Assembly: GCA_019307745.1 (NCBI GenBank)
Contig: JAFDJA010000009.1
Location: forward strand, 1 to 32,096
Source: Deltaproteobacteria bacterium
Lineage (GTDB): Bacteria > Desulfobacterota > DSM-4660 > Desulfatiglandales > HGW-15
DNA: 32,096 bases
Direction of reading: 5' to 3'
Each line of letters begins with the position of its first letter. Positions within the stretch are counted from its first letter, which is position 1. Positions 25,231-32,096 of the stretch are shown here, in pieces. The position numbers and the translations under genes were made by a program. Under the pieces are notes generated by a model. That model searched no databases. It had not been told where the DNA came from and saw nothing but the letters and a program-made list of their open reading frames with translations.

Positions 25231-27048
25231 TTACTCTCCTCTGTATAATGGGATCTTTAATAACACAGAGGTTTTCTTCTCGGATATCCTTATATCTATT
25301 TTCCCATTCAGCATACGGATAATTCTTCGTGTGATATGGCCTCCTCGCCCGCGTGTCTCCCCTGCAAGAAGACCGGCTCTTTCTTGCTCGGATATCTCGC
25401 CGGTATTTTTCACCTCAACGCAGGCCCAATCTCCATCCGCAAAGGTTTGCACAGAGAGAAAACCTCCCATTAACGGTATCGCATTTGTGGCGTTGTTAAG
25501 TAAATTGTCTAAGAGCCTTTCCAGTTGGATTTGATAGCATTTGACCATAAGTGTATCATTGCAATAATCTTCTTCAAGGGTCACCTGTCTCAACTGTTCC
25601 GTGATAGCAAATTTGTTTATCTGAAAGCGCTTACTGACAATATCGTTGAAATCAAGTGGACGTTCTCTTCCTACCTGGGATATGCTCATTGCCATCTCTT
25701 GTATCCTGCTCGTCTCTTCAAAAAGGATATCCACATATTCTCTGATTTTTTTATCTTCCCCCAGGGTGGCTTCTTTTTCAAGCATCTGTTTTAGCCTCCT
25801 GGCAAAGCCGGCAATGGCTATGGCAGGATTTTTAAAGTCATGAAGGATATCATCAAGTCGCTCTATCCTCTGTGCCTTCATCAGTTCCCTGCCAAGGAAT
25901 AAGAATATCTCAATCTCTTCAGGAGAGTACATCTTTCTCTGATCTTTGGCATCAAATGTCATAAAGTGAAGGATCTGTTCACCCGCCTTAAGGGGGATAT
26001 ACAATGTGGAATTGATATTGTGGTTTCTTGTAAATTGCCTGAAAGCTTCTGATACAAGGGGGCTTTTCTGGGGATCAGTTACTAGAACATAAGTCTGTGT
26101 AACCATTTCATAGGGGCTTTCATTTTCATAGTCCCTAAGGTTCAGGACATGTTCAAAGGCCTGTTCACTGCTGATTGGAAATTTTTGTCCGATGCCATGA
26201 AAATCAGTTGAATCAGGATACCCTGCCTCAAGTACTACATGTTCAAAATTCGTAGAAACAGAGAACAGGGCGCAGCTCTGGATGTTAATTATATCAGCAA
26301 GTTCAGGGATCACACGATTAAATATCTCCTTCGTCTTGACCCCTTCCCATGTTCCCAGTTTCTGAAAAATGCTCTGGATAATGGCGTCTTTTTTTTCATT
26401 TACCCTGTACATGGACATTATTTTTTTACGTGCAATGACAAAGCTAAGTCTGTTTGCCATGACCTCTGCCATGTTTATTTCCAGGGCGGAGAACACTCTG
26501 TTTTTTTCAGGGTAATAGATCTGGATCACACCAACCGTATCACTTTCGTCTGGAAAGAAACGAGGAATCTCTAAAGGGACGGACATAAGGGAATAGGCTC
26601 CCTTTCGTTTAACAATGTCTTTATCCAGGTACAGGTCTTCTTCCAGGATATTGGGTACAAGATATGTTTTACGTTCCACGATCACCTGGCCGGCAATACT
26701 CTTTTCCATAGGGATGTGGGTCTCTCTGGAGTCATCTTCCTGCGGAAAAGATCCGTACGAGATCAATTTTCTGCTGCTTGGGTCATAAATACGAATAGAT
26801 GAAGACAGGGCACTCAAGGAGTTTACAATGTGTTGATTGAAAATTTCAAGGATTTCTCGCTCAGGTAGGTCAGGATTGATTTCAATGACGCTATTTATCT
26901 GCCTGGAAAATTTGGTTAGAAATTCAGGAAGGAGAGATTCACTGGCCCACTTCATCATGCTTGCCCAGAATTCGTGGTTATCATCACAAGGCTTTGCCCA
27001 GTCTTCCTCCATGGCTTTCTTGAATAGATTTACAAGATTTATAAACAT
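25231..27048 (-). CDS. Soluble GAF-domain sensor histidine kinase
   Basis: This 605-residue protein has no membrane segment or signal peptide. Two GAF-like sensor regions (about 60-210 and 235-390) precede a kinase core: an H-box with His403 in ILHDFKNPAIAIAGF, an N-box LLDNLLNNATNAIP (512-525), a G1 box reading KNTGEI (547-552), and a G2 box GRGGHI (567-572). The G1 box has Asn548 where most kinases have Asp, a change also found in some GHKL kinases. No response regulator adjoins it, so it is an orphan. No clear ribosome binding site precedes ATG 27048; an alternative ATG lies 12 codons downstream. It is convergent with the PBP gene, 66 bases away. Confidence 0.85.
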   Translation of the reverse strand: MFINLVNLFKKAMEEDWAKPCDDNHEFWASMMKWASESLLPEFLTKFSRQINSVIEINPDLPEREILEIFNQHIVNSLSALSSSIRIYDPSSRKLISYGSFPQEDDSRETHIPMEKSIAGQVIVERKTYLVPNILEEDLYLDKDIVKRKGAYSLMSVPLEIPRFFPDESDTVGVIQIYYPEKNRVFSALEINMAEVMANRLSFVIARKKIMSMYRVNEKKDAIIQSIFQKLGTWEGVKTKEIFNRVIPELADIINIQSCALFSVSTNFEHVVLEAGYPDSTDFHGIGQKFPISSEQAFEHVLNLRDYENESPYEMVTQTYVLVTDPQKSPLVSEAFRQFTRNHNINSTLYIPLKAGEQILHFMTFDAKDQRKMYSPEEIEIFLFLGRELMKAQRIERLDDILHDFKNPAIAIAGFARRLKQMLEKEATLGEDKKIREYVDILFEETSRIQEMAMSISQVGRERPLDFNDIVSKRFQINKFAITEQLRQVTLEEDYCNDTLMVKCYQIQLERLLDNLLNNATNAIPLMGGFLSVQTFADGDWACVEVKNTGEISEQERAGLLAGETRGRGGHITRRIIRMLNGKIDIRISEKKTSVLLKIPLYRGE

Positions 27049-27298
27049 TGTTTATATACTTTTTCAAGATGAGAAAAAATTAGTGGATTCAAACAGTACA
27101 TATGTGTCAGAAAGTCTTTATTCTAACTGAATTCGGGAATCATATATTTGATCTGAAAGGAAAAATTAGTTAACCATGCTTAAGCCTGCTTAACCATTGT
27201 TTCCGATTTTGCAAGAACCAGGAAAACGTAGAACAAATATTTAATATAGCGGTATATTCAATGGAATACAATCAAAAAAATCGAGATGGATATAGTTA

Positions 27299-27439
27299 GT
27301 TTCCATCCAGAAATGGCCCTTTTCCGCAATTTCGGCGTCTATCTGCGGAATTAATTGTGCGGCGTACCTTCGTACGCCTCCGCATAATTCCTTGATTTCT
27401 TTGACTTTGCGAAAAATTCCTCATTTCTGAATTGGAAAC
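27299..27439. repeat. 141-bp palindromic (MITE/REP-like) element
   Basis: Matching blocks sit symmetrically around a single centre near 27369: GTTTCCA (27299-27305) with TGGAAAC (27433-27439), CAGAAATG (27308-27315) with CATTTCTG (27422-27429), a TTCCGCAA-like block with TTTGCGAA near 27321 and 27407, GGAATTA with TAATTCC, and an apical GGCGTAC-CTTC-GTACGCC hairpin (27361-27378). No protein is encoded. It fits a non-autonomous palindromic repeat moved in trans, or a very long RNA hairpin. Confidence 0.8.
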
Positions 27440-27442
27440 CAC

Positions 27443-27477
27443 CTAGTGTCTTCAATTCATTTATGGATGGACACTAG
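27443..27477. repeat. CTAGTGTC / GACACTAG inverted repeat
   Basis: An 8-bp perfect inverted repeat (27443-27450 and 27470-27477) with a 19-base loop abuts the 141-bp palindrome, only three bases away. The loop contains ATGGATG, complementary to CCATCC in the large palindrome's left arm, so the two may form a composite element. Confidence 0.7.
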
Positions 27478-27575
27478 TTAGGTGCCATAAATTTGAGGGG
27501 AGTCGGCTCCAAAGAGGTCAGATTATCACATTTTGGACAATGGATCTTATTCAGGCAGAATATAACAATCAAATA

Positions 27576-28886
27576 TTATATCCTTAGTTCCTTAGCCCCT
27601 GCAAGGATAGTATCAAAGAGCTGCCTGATATCATCCTCTTCTATGCATGAGAAGGCTATCCGCAGGTCCGTATCACCTATTGCTATAAGACCTGTACCAT
27701 ACTTATCAAGTAGGTGTACCCTGAGATGTTCAGCATTGACATATTTTAATTTAATACACATAAAGTAGCCCGAGTTAAAGGGGTAGACCTCCCATGCATC
27801 ATCATATTTGGGGTCTAACAGGACCTGTTTGAGTTCTAGGGCACGCCTTTTCATGATTCCAAATTTTTCTGCCTTTTCAGCAATATATGAATCAGATTCG
27901 AGTGATCTGAGTACAATTGACTGACTCAGGTGGGAGACGCTTGATATGGATCCGCGTACACACCCGGCAGTCTTTCTCTCTAATGCGTCATATACCAGGG
28001 AAGCGTTTCCCTCAATAGAGGCACCGTATGTGATGAATCCTACTCTCAGTCCCCATACATAATCCTCTTTTGTGGCACCATCCAGCTTGATGGTCAGGAG
28101 CCTGGGCTCTTTCCCCGTCATCTGGGCAAATATTGATTCCTTGAGCACCTCATCCTCATAAAAGAGTCCGAAATAGGCATCATCAGTCACCGCAATGATA
28201 TTTAGACCGTCATTTGCCAGCCCTGTCAGGAGTACGGCTATTTCCGCACCTTCCTCTTTTGTGATGGAGTATCCTGTGGGATTGTTAGGAAAGTTTAGAA
28301 GCACGATAGCCTTGCTATTTTTTATGGACTCAGTCTGAATACACTTTTTAAGCGCCGGAACATTGAATCCGCCATCCTTATCAAACATCTGATATTTACA
28401 GATCCTTCCTGTTCCAAGTGTCTCAAAGATCATATTGTAATTTCCCCATATCTTGTCCGGCAGGATTATTGCGTCACCTTCATCTACCCAAAGATCAGCA
28501 ATCACTCTCAAGCCATGTGTGATTGCATTTGTCACTACAGGCAGGCTTATTACTTTGTCATTAAGGGAGGGGTTCTTTTTCATCATCGCCTCTTTCCAGG
28601 CCTTTCTAAGAGGCATGATCCCGAATGACGGGGCATACGTAAGGGACTCTTCAGGCGCAAGACCACAGATTTTGTTCATGATCGAAGGCAGATGCATGGT
28701 CTGGCCCTTTTCTGTTGCCATACCCACTGTGGCATTATACTTGTCCGCCTTTTCTTTGGCCTCTGCACTCTGCGTGAGGATTCCTTTTGGGAAATAGAGA
28801 TTCTTTCCAGTATCAGAAAGCATATCATAGATATGCGGATTGGCGTTTAATATGATCTCATTGAGTTCTTTTGCTAGTGGATTCAT
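27576..28886 (-). CDS. PLP-dependent class I/II aminotransferase
   Basis: This 436-residue fold-type I aminotransferase moves an amino group between an amino acid and a 2-oxoacid. The Schiff-base lysine is K273 in TKEDYVWGLRVG, which fits the class signature [ST]-K-x5-G-x-R-x-G. Other PLP contacts are FPNNPTG (199-205) and DDAYFG (235-240). A C-terminal Arg in DLRIAFS should bind the substrate carboxylate. The N-terminal YFPKGILTQSAEAKEKA segment is unlike AspC or AlaA and suggests a separate subfamily whose substrate I do not know. AAGGGG precedes the ATG at good spacing. It is divergent from the thiolase gene. Confidence 0.88.
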   Translation of the reverse strand: MNPLAKELNEIILNANPHIYDMLSDTGKNLYFPKGILTQSAEAKEKADKYNATVGMATEKGQTMHLPSIMNKICGLAPEESLTYAPSFGIMPLRKAWKEAMMKKNPSLNDKVISLPVVTNAITHGLRVIADLWVDEGDAIILPDKIWGNYNMIFETLGTGRICKYQMFDKDGGFNVPALKKCIQTESIKNSKAIVLLNFPNNPTGYSITKEEGAEIAVLLTGLANDGLNIIAVTDDAYFGLFYEDEVLKESIFAQMTGKEPRLLTIKLDGATKEDYVWGLRVGFITYGASIEGNASLVYDALERKTAGCVRGSISSVSHLSQSIVLRSLESDSYIAEKAEKFGIMKRRALELKQVLLDPKYDDAWEVYPFNSGYFMCIKLKYVNAEHLRVHLLDKYGTGLIAIGDTDLRIAFSCIEEDDIRQLFDTILAGAKELRI

Positions 28887-29227
28887 GAATTTTCCCCTTG
28901 CACTGTTATTTTGTCGGTTCTGTTATTTAATGGAAATTAAGACAGATCAGGAAATCATATTTGCTGTCTATATGGCAAAATGTCAAGTGAAATAATAAAA
29001 TTTTTTCAGCAGATACAGAATGATGGCATTGGAGGATACTAAGGCATAAGAAAGGTGTGAAATCTTATTCTGACCATTGTTTCTGTAATTATATACTTTT
29101 TTATGCGGTTAATTTCCCTTGACTTGAAAAGGGACATCTATATATATTTAAGACCTTGAAAAGACTAATATAAAGGTTTTAAATCATATTTTTTTAAATA
29201 AAAACAACATATAAGGAGAATAAAATT
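28887..29227. other. 341-bp divergent promoter region
   Basis: The spacer separates the minus-strand aminotransferase from the plus-strand thiolase and must contain promoters for both. A good plus-strand promoter candidate lies at 29119-29148. The rest is AT-rich, without other clear repeats or hairpins. Confidence 0.5.
29119..29148 (+). promoter_or_regulatory. Probable sigma-70 promoter for thiolase
   Basis: TTGACT at 29119-29124 is followed 16-18 bases later by the TATATATATT tract, which offers TATATA (29141-29146) or TATATT (29143-29148) as the -10 box. This would give a leader of about 70 bases before the thiolase ATG. Confidence 0.5.
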
Positions 29228-30511
29228 ATGACTGATGTAGTAATTGTTTCCACTGCCAGGACTCCTGTGGGAACCTTTGGTGCAACCCTGAAGTCTACCC
29301 CTGTGGTGGATCTTGGTGCGATAGTATTAAAGGAGACTTTGACAAAGGCAGGCCTGCGTCCCGTGGCCTCAGAAGATGTGGCCAGGTATGAGCCTGACGC
29401 ACTCAAAGGTGTAGGGATGATTGATCTGGAAAAACAATTTTATGACTATGATGAGAATCTTCAGTCTGTTCATGTTGATGAGGTAATCATGGGAAATGTT
29501 ATAGGTGCGGCACAGGGTCAGAATGTGGCCAGACAGGCAACTATTAAGGCGGGTTTCAGCAAGGAGACAAGTGCCTTTGTAGTGAATAAGATATGCGCAT
29601 CAGGCATGAAAAGTGTTGCCTTGGCATCCCAGGCCATTAAGAGTGGTGATGCGGATGTCATAGTAGCAGGCGGTATGGAAAATATGAGCCTTATTCCTTA
29701 TGCCATTCCTTCCGCAAGGTGGGGAGCACGTATGAATGCCGCAGAGATGGTCGATTTGATGGTTATGGATGGTCTATTTGAAGGTCTCTATGGCTATCAC
29801 ATGGGCATCACAGCCGAAAATATTGCTGAAAAATACGGCATTACCAGAGAAGAGCAGGATGAACTGGGCGCCTTGAGCCATAAACGCGCAATATATGGCA
29901 TTGAAAATGGTCTTTTCAAGGATGAGATCGTGCCAGTTGTTATTCCCCAGCGAAAGGGAGATCCCATAGTCTTTGATACGGATGAAAGACCCATGGAAAC
30001 TTCTGTAGAAAAAATGTCAAAATTACGGCCTGCGTTTAAAAAGGATGGAACAGTTACAGCAGGGAATGCTTCCGGTATAAACGATGCGGCCGCAGCACTT
30101 CTAATAATGTCTGCTGACAAGGCCAAAGAGTTTGGTCTTGAACCAATGGTAAAGATCAGGTCTCATGCGAATGCTGCTATTGACCCTGCCTATATGGGTT
30201 TGGGTCCTATTCCTGCTGTACGCAAGATATTGGCAGAAGAAAGCCTCTCTATCGATGATTTTGGTGCAATCGAGCTAAACGAGGCCTTTGCTTCACAGGC
30301 AATCGCATGTGTAAGAGAACTGAACTGCGACATGAAAAAGACCAACATGCTCGGAAGTGGTATCTCAATTGGTCATCCAATCGGTTGTTCAGGTGCAAGG
30401 ATCCTTGTCACACTGATCAGCCAGATGATGAGAGACAAGCATGATTTAGGGCTTGCCTCACTGTGCATTGGTGGAGGTCAGGGCATGGCTATGGTATTAG
30501 AGAGGGCGTAA
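29228..30511 (+). CDS. Thiolase (acetyl-CoA acetyltransferase family) with N-terminal insertion
   Basis: This 427-residue thiolase condenses or cleaves acyl-CoA units. The catalytic set is complete: nucleophile C123 in NKICASGMKS, NEAF (351-354), H383 in ISIGHPIG, and C413 in LCIGGGQG. Typical family members are about 390-395 residues with the first Cys near position 88-93. The extra length here is mostly an insertion around residues 47-80, charged and rich in Asp/Glu/Tyr, just before DEVIMGNV. AAGGAG precedes the ATG by nine bases. Downstream on the same strand lie a crotonase and meaB, so fatty-acyl or branched-acyl-CoA turnover is likely. Direction and chain length cannot be read. Confidence 0.92.
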   Translation: MTDVVIVSTARTPVGTFGATLKSTPVVDLGAIVLKETLTKAGLRPVASEDVARYEPDALKGVGMIDLEKQFYDYDENLQSVHVDEVIMGNVIGAAQGQNVARQATIKAGFSKETSAFVVNKICASGMKSVALASQAIKSGDADVIVAGGMENMSLIPYAIPSARWGARMNAAEMVDLMVMDGLFEGLYGYHMGITAENIAEKYGITREEQDELGALSHKRAIYGIENGLFKDEIVPVVIPQRKGDPIVFDTDERPMETSVEKMSKLRPAFKKDGTVTAGNASGINDAAAALLIMSADKAKEFGLEPMVKIRSHANAAIDPAYMGLGPIPAVRKILAEESLSIDDFGAIELNEAFASQAIACVRELNCDMKKTNMLGSGISIGHPIGCSGARILVTLISQMMRDKHDLGLASLCIGGGQGMAMVLERA

Positions 30512-30543
30512 TCCTGCTATTTAAATTTGAGACAAGAGAAAAG

Positions 30544-30566
30544 CCCGGCCTAAGTGCCGGGTTTTT
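30544..30566 (+). terminator. Intrinsic terminator after thiolase
   Basis: CCCGGC (30544-30549) and GCCGGG (30556-30561) form a GC-only stem with a six-base loop, followed by five T. It lies 33 bases after the thiolase stop. It makes the downstream enoyl-CoA hydratase at least partly independent in transcription. Confidence 0.88.
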
Positions 30567-30650
30567 CGCAGTCCGGGGACAAGACAAGTCAAATGTCCTG
30601 TAGTCCGCACTGGAGATTGCCATTACTAAATACTGCGAGGGAGATATATT

Positions 30651-31430
30651 ATGTCATATGATACCATAATTTTTGAGATTGATGATAATGTTGCCGTTAT
30701 CAAATTTAATCGGCCTAAGGCATTGAATGCTATTAATCCTGATGTGATCAATGAGCTGGGCAAGGCACTTGACCAGATCGAGGCGGATAGGTCGATCAGA
30801 GTACTGATCCTTACGGGGGAGGGTGAGAAGTCGTTTATCGCGGGTGCAGACATTTCTCATATGGTTAATTTTACTCCAACCGATGCAAAACAGTTTTCGC
30901 GCCAGGGCCAGGAACTGCTGTTCAGGCTGGAATCTCTTCCTATACCGGTGATTGCCTGTGTAAATGGCTTTGCATTGGGGGGAGGGACCGAATTTGCCAT
31001 GGCATGTGATTTTATTTATGCCTCAGAAAAGGCCAGGTTCGGGCAGCCTGAAATCAACCTTGGAGTAATCCCTGGTTTCGGAGGCACCCAGAGGCTTTCC
31101 AGGAAGGTCGGAATGGCACAGGCAAAAGAGCTGTGCATGACCGGAAAAATCATATCCGCTCAGGAAGCAAAGGATATAGGGCTTGTGAATCGTCTTTTTT
31201 CCCCTGAGGAGCTGCGGGAAGAGACAATGAAGACAGCCAAACTGATTGCTTCCAAGGGCAGAACTTCAATGCAGGCAGTAAAGGAAACTATCCAGAGAGG
31301 TTATGATCTGGATCTCAGGAATTCATGCTATATGGAATCAGAGGCATTTGGGATGTGCCTTAGCAGCCCTGATGGCAAAGAGGGTTTTTCGGCCTTTCTT
31401 GAAAAGAGGAACCCTGAATTTCAGGACTAA
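30651..31430 (+). CDS. Enoyl-CoA hydratase (crotonase family)
   Basis: This 259-residue crotonase hydrates 2-enoyl-CoA to 3-hydroxyacyl-CoA in beta-oxidation or the butyrate pathway. Both catalytic glutamates of true hydratases are present: E114 in ALGGGTEFAMACD and E134 in GQPEINLGVIPG. The oxyanion-hole region IAGADI at about 63-68 and Gly111 are intact, and length is normal. GGGAG precedes the ATG at good spacing. It stands between the thiolase terminator and meaB, all on the plus strand, and may act with the thiolase. Exact chain-length preference cannot be inferred. Confidence 0.93.
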   Translation: MSYDTIIFEIDDNVAVIKFNRPKALNAINPDVINELGKALDQIEADRSIRVLILTGEGEKSFIAGADISHMVNFTPTDAKQFSRQGQELLFRLESLPIPVIACVNGFALGGGTEFAMACDFIYASEKARFGQPEINLGVIPGFGGTQRLSRKVGMAQAKELCMTGKIISAQEAKDIGLVNRLFSPEELREETMKTAKLIASKGRTSMQAVKETIQRGYDLDLRNSCYMESEAFGMCLSSPDGKEGFSAFLEKRNPEFQD

Positions 31431-31615
31431 AGGTTTGTTCAATAATAATATCATAGTTTTCGCGCTCAGTTGCTGGTCAGATCAAGGCTCTGCCTACCGA
31501 TTAAGTCCTCGGGAATAGTAAGCCTCTTTCAAGGTTTTTACTGATGTGTGTCAACAGGGCAGGGTATGCCTGAGTGTGAGATACTAAAATGTGTGGGCTT
31601 CTTTGAGTGACTGCC

Positions 31616-31652
31616 CGGGCAAATAGATAGGCAAATAGATATTTTTTGCCCG
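31616..31652. other. 8-bp hairpin in the meaB leader
   Basis: CGGGCAAA (31616-31623) pairs exactly with TTTGCCCG (31645-31652). The 21-base loop includes a second copy of the GGCAAATAGATA word that begins at the left arm. It lies about 60 bases before the meaB start. It could be a weak terminator for the hydratase transcript or a leader element. Confidence 0.35.
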
Positions 31653-31714
31653 TAAACTGCCATTGTCTTTCAGCCAGAATGAACCTGTTATTGGGGAGAA
31701 AAGAGATAGGTTAT

Positions 31715-32096
31715 ATGCCCGGAATTGTAGAAAAGATCATTTCAGGAGATGTGAGAAGCGCGGCACGCCTGATCAGTGATATTGACAACAATGTCCCTGA
31801 GGCCAGAGAAGTCCTGAAAGCGCTATATTCCCATACAGGCCGGGCGTATGTGATCGGCATCACAGGTGCCCCTGGCGTAGGCAAGAGCACCATGGTGGAC
31901 AAGATGATTACCCACCTTCGCGCGCAGGAAAAGACGGTCGGGGTCATCGCTGTGGATCCTACCAGCCCTTTCAGTGGAGGCGCTATCCTGGGTGATCGCA
32001 TCAGGATGCAGAAGCATAGCAGTGACGATGGTGTCTTTATCCGGTCACTTGCCACCCGGGGCCATTTAGGTGGCTTGACCAGATCCACACGGAGCG
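31715..32096 (+). CDS. meaB: MeaB/ArgK-family G-protein chaperone of an acyl-CoA mutase (5' part)
   Basis: Only the first 127 codons are inside the window; the frame is open at the right edge. The product is a P-loop GTPase that loads and protects B12-dependent acyl-CoA mutases. The Walker A box is GITGAPGVGKST, and the family-specific DPTSPFSGGAILGDRIRM and FIRSLATRGHLGG follow. The start ATG has a modest AGG four bases upstream, with a further GGGGAG about 20 bases upstream. Family members are about 310-330 residues, so roughly 60 percent is missing. Partners are usually encoded next to it, which predicts a methylmalonyl-CoA or related mutase just beyond the window. Confidence 0.92.
   Translation, partial: MPGIVEKIISGDVRSAARLISDIDNNVPEAREVLKALYSHTGRAYVIGITGAPGVGKSTMVDKMITHLRAQEKTVGVIAVDPTSPFSGGAILGDRIRMQKHSSDDGVFIRSLATRGHLGGLTRSTRS

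Larger units (their letters stand above)
27049..27575. other. 527-bp spacer carrying palindromic repeats
   Basis: No gene is supported. The part next to the kinase start (27049-27240) is AT-rich and probably carries its promoter. The middle holds the 141-bp palindromic element and the adjacent CTAGTGTC/GACACTAG hairpin. The last ~95 bases before the aminotransferase stop show no obvious terminator. Confidence 0.6.

Noticed and set aside
1-32096. CRISPR array, prophage, complete insertion sequence or known defence system
   Set aside because: I found no regularly spaced repeats, transposase, integrase, capsid, nuclease or toxin-antitoxin genes. Repeats present are tandem, palindromic or intragenic.

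Overview
The window looks like chromosomal DNA of a strictly anaerobic Desulfobacterota (former Deltaproteobacteria), most likely a Desulfobacterales-type sulfate reducer or syntroph. This rests on gene content and protein style: a fused AccA-AccD carboxyltransferase, paired PilT ATPases, a thiolase/crotonase/MeaB acyl-CoA cluster, and repeat-rich AT-leaning spacers. The assignment is an inference; there is no rRNA here to settle it.

Layout. 1-783 is gene-poor and repeat-rich: an 11-bp tandem repeat, a tRNA/tmRNA-3'-end-like relic and a symmetrical terminator. tRNA-Ala(CGC) follows at 784-859 (minus). 1034-2914 (minus) is an O-antigen-ligase-family membrane protein with TPRs and a low-complexity tail. 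2915-4736 is mostly non-coding and holds one small HTH protein and several hairpins. 4737-7724 (minus) is a membrane/spermidine-synthase-like/TPR fusion. 8125-9633 (minus) is a phosphohexomutase. 13092 down to 10060 (minus) is a compact operon: pilT, a second PilT/PilU-like ATPase, and a zinc-ribbon plus degenerate-receiver protein. 15292 down to 13533 (minus) holds a class II HDAC-like deacetylase and a GNAT acetyltransferase. 15636-15965 (plus) is a small uncharacterised protein. 22246 down to 15970 (minus) is a three-gene operon: Nudix hydrolase, a giant AsmA-like protein and the fused acetyl-CoA carboxylase carboxyltransferase. Divergent from it is a class A penicillin-binding protein (22696-25164, plus). 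27048-25231 (minus) is a soluble GAF-type histidine kinase. 27299-27477 holds a 141-bp near-perfectly centred palindromic repeat with a second hairpin beside it. 28886-27576 (minus) is a class I/II aminotransferase. Divergent from it are thiolase, enoyl-CoA hydratase and the 5' part of meaB, which runs off the right edge.

How they fit together. Two themes recur: envelope biogenesis (O-antigen ligase, phosphohexomutase, AsmA-like protein, PBP1A, type IV pilus motors) and acyl-CoA metabolism (carboxyltransferase, thiolase, crotonase, MeaB, possibly the acetyl/deacetyl pair). No CRISPR array, complete insertion sequence, prophage or recognised defence system is visible. The least conventional items are the pilus-motor operon ending in a degenerate receiver with a zinc ribbon, the AccA-AccD fusion with an expanded zinc finger, the thiolase with an N-terminal insertion, the recent ~300-bp duplication inside the AsmA-like gene, and the non-coding palindromic elements.
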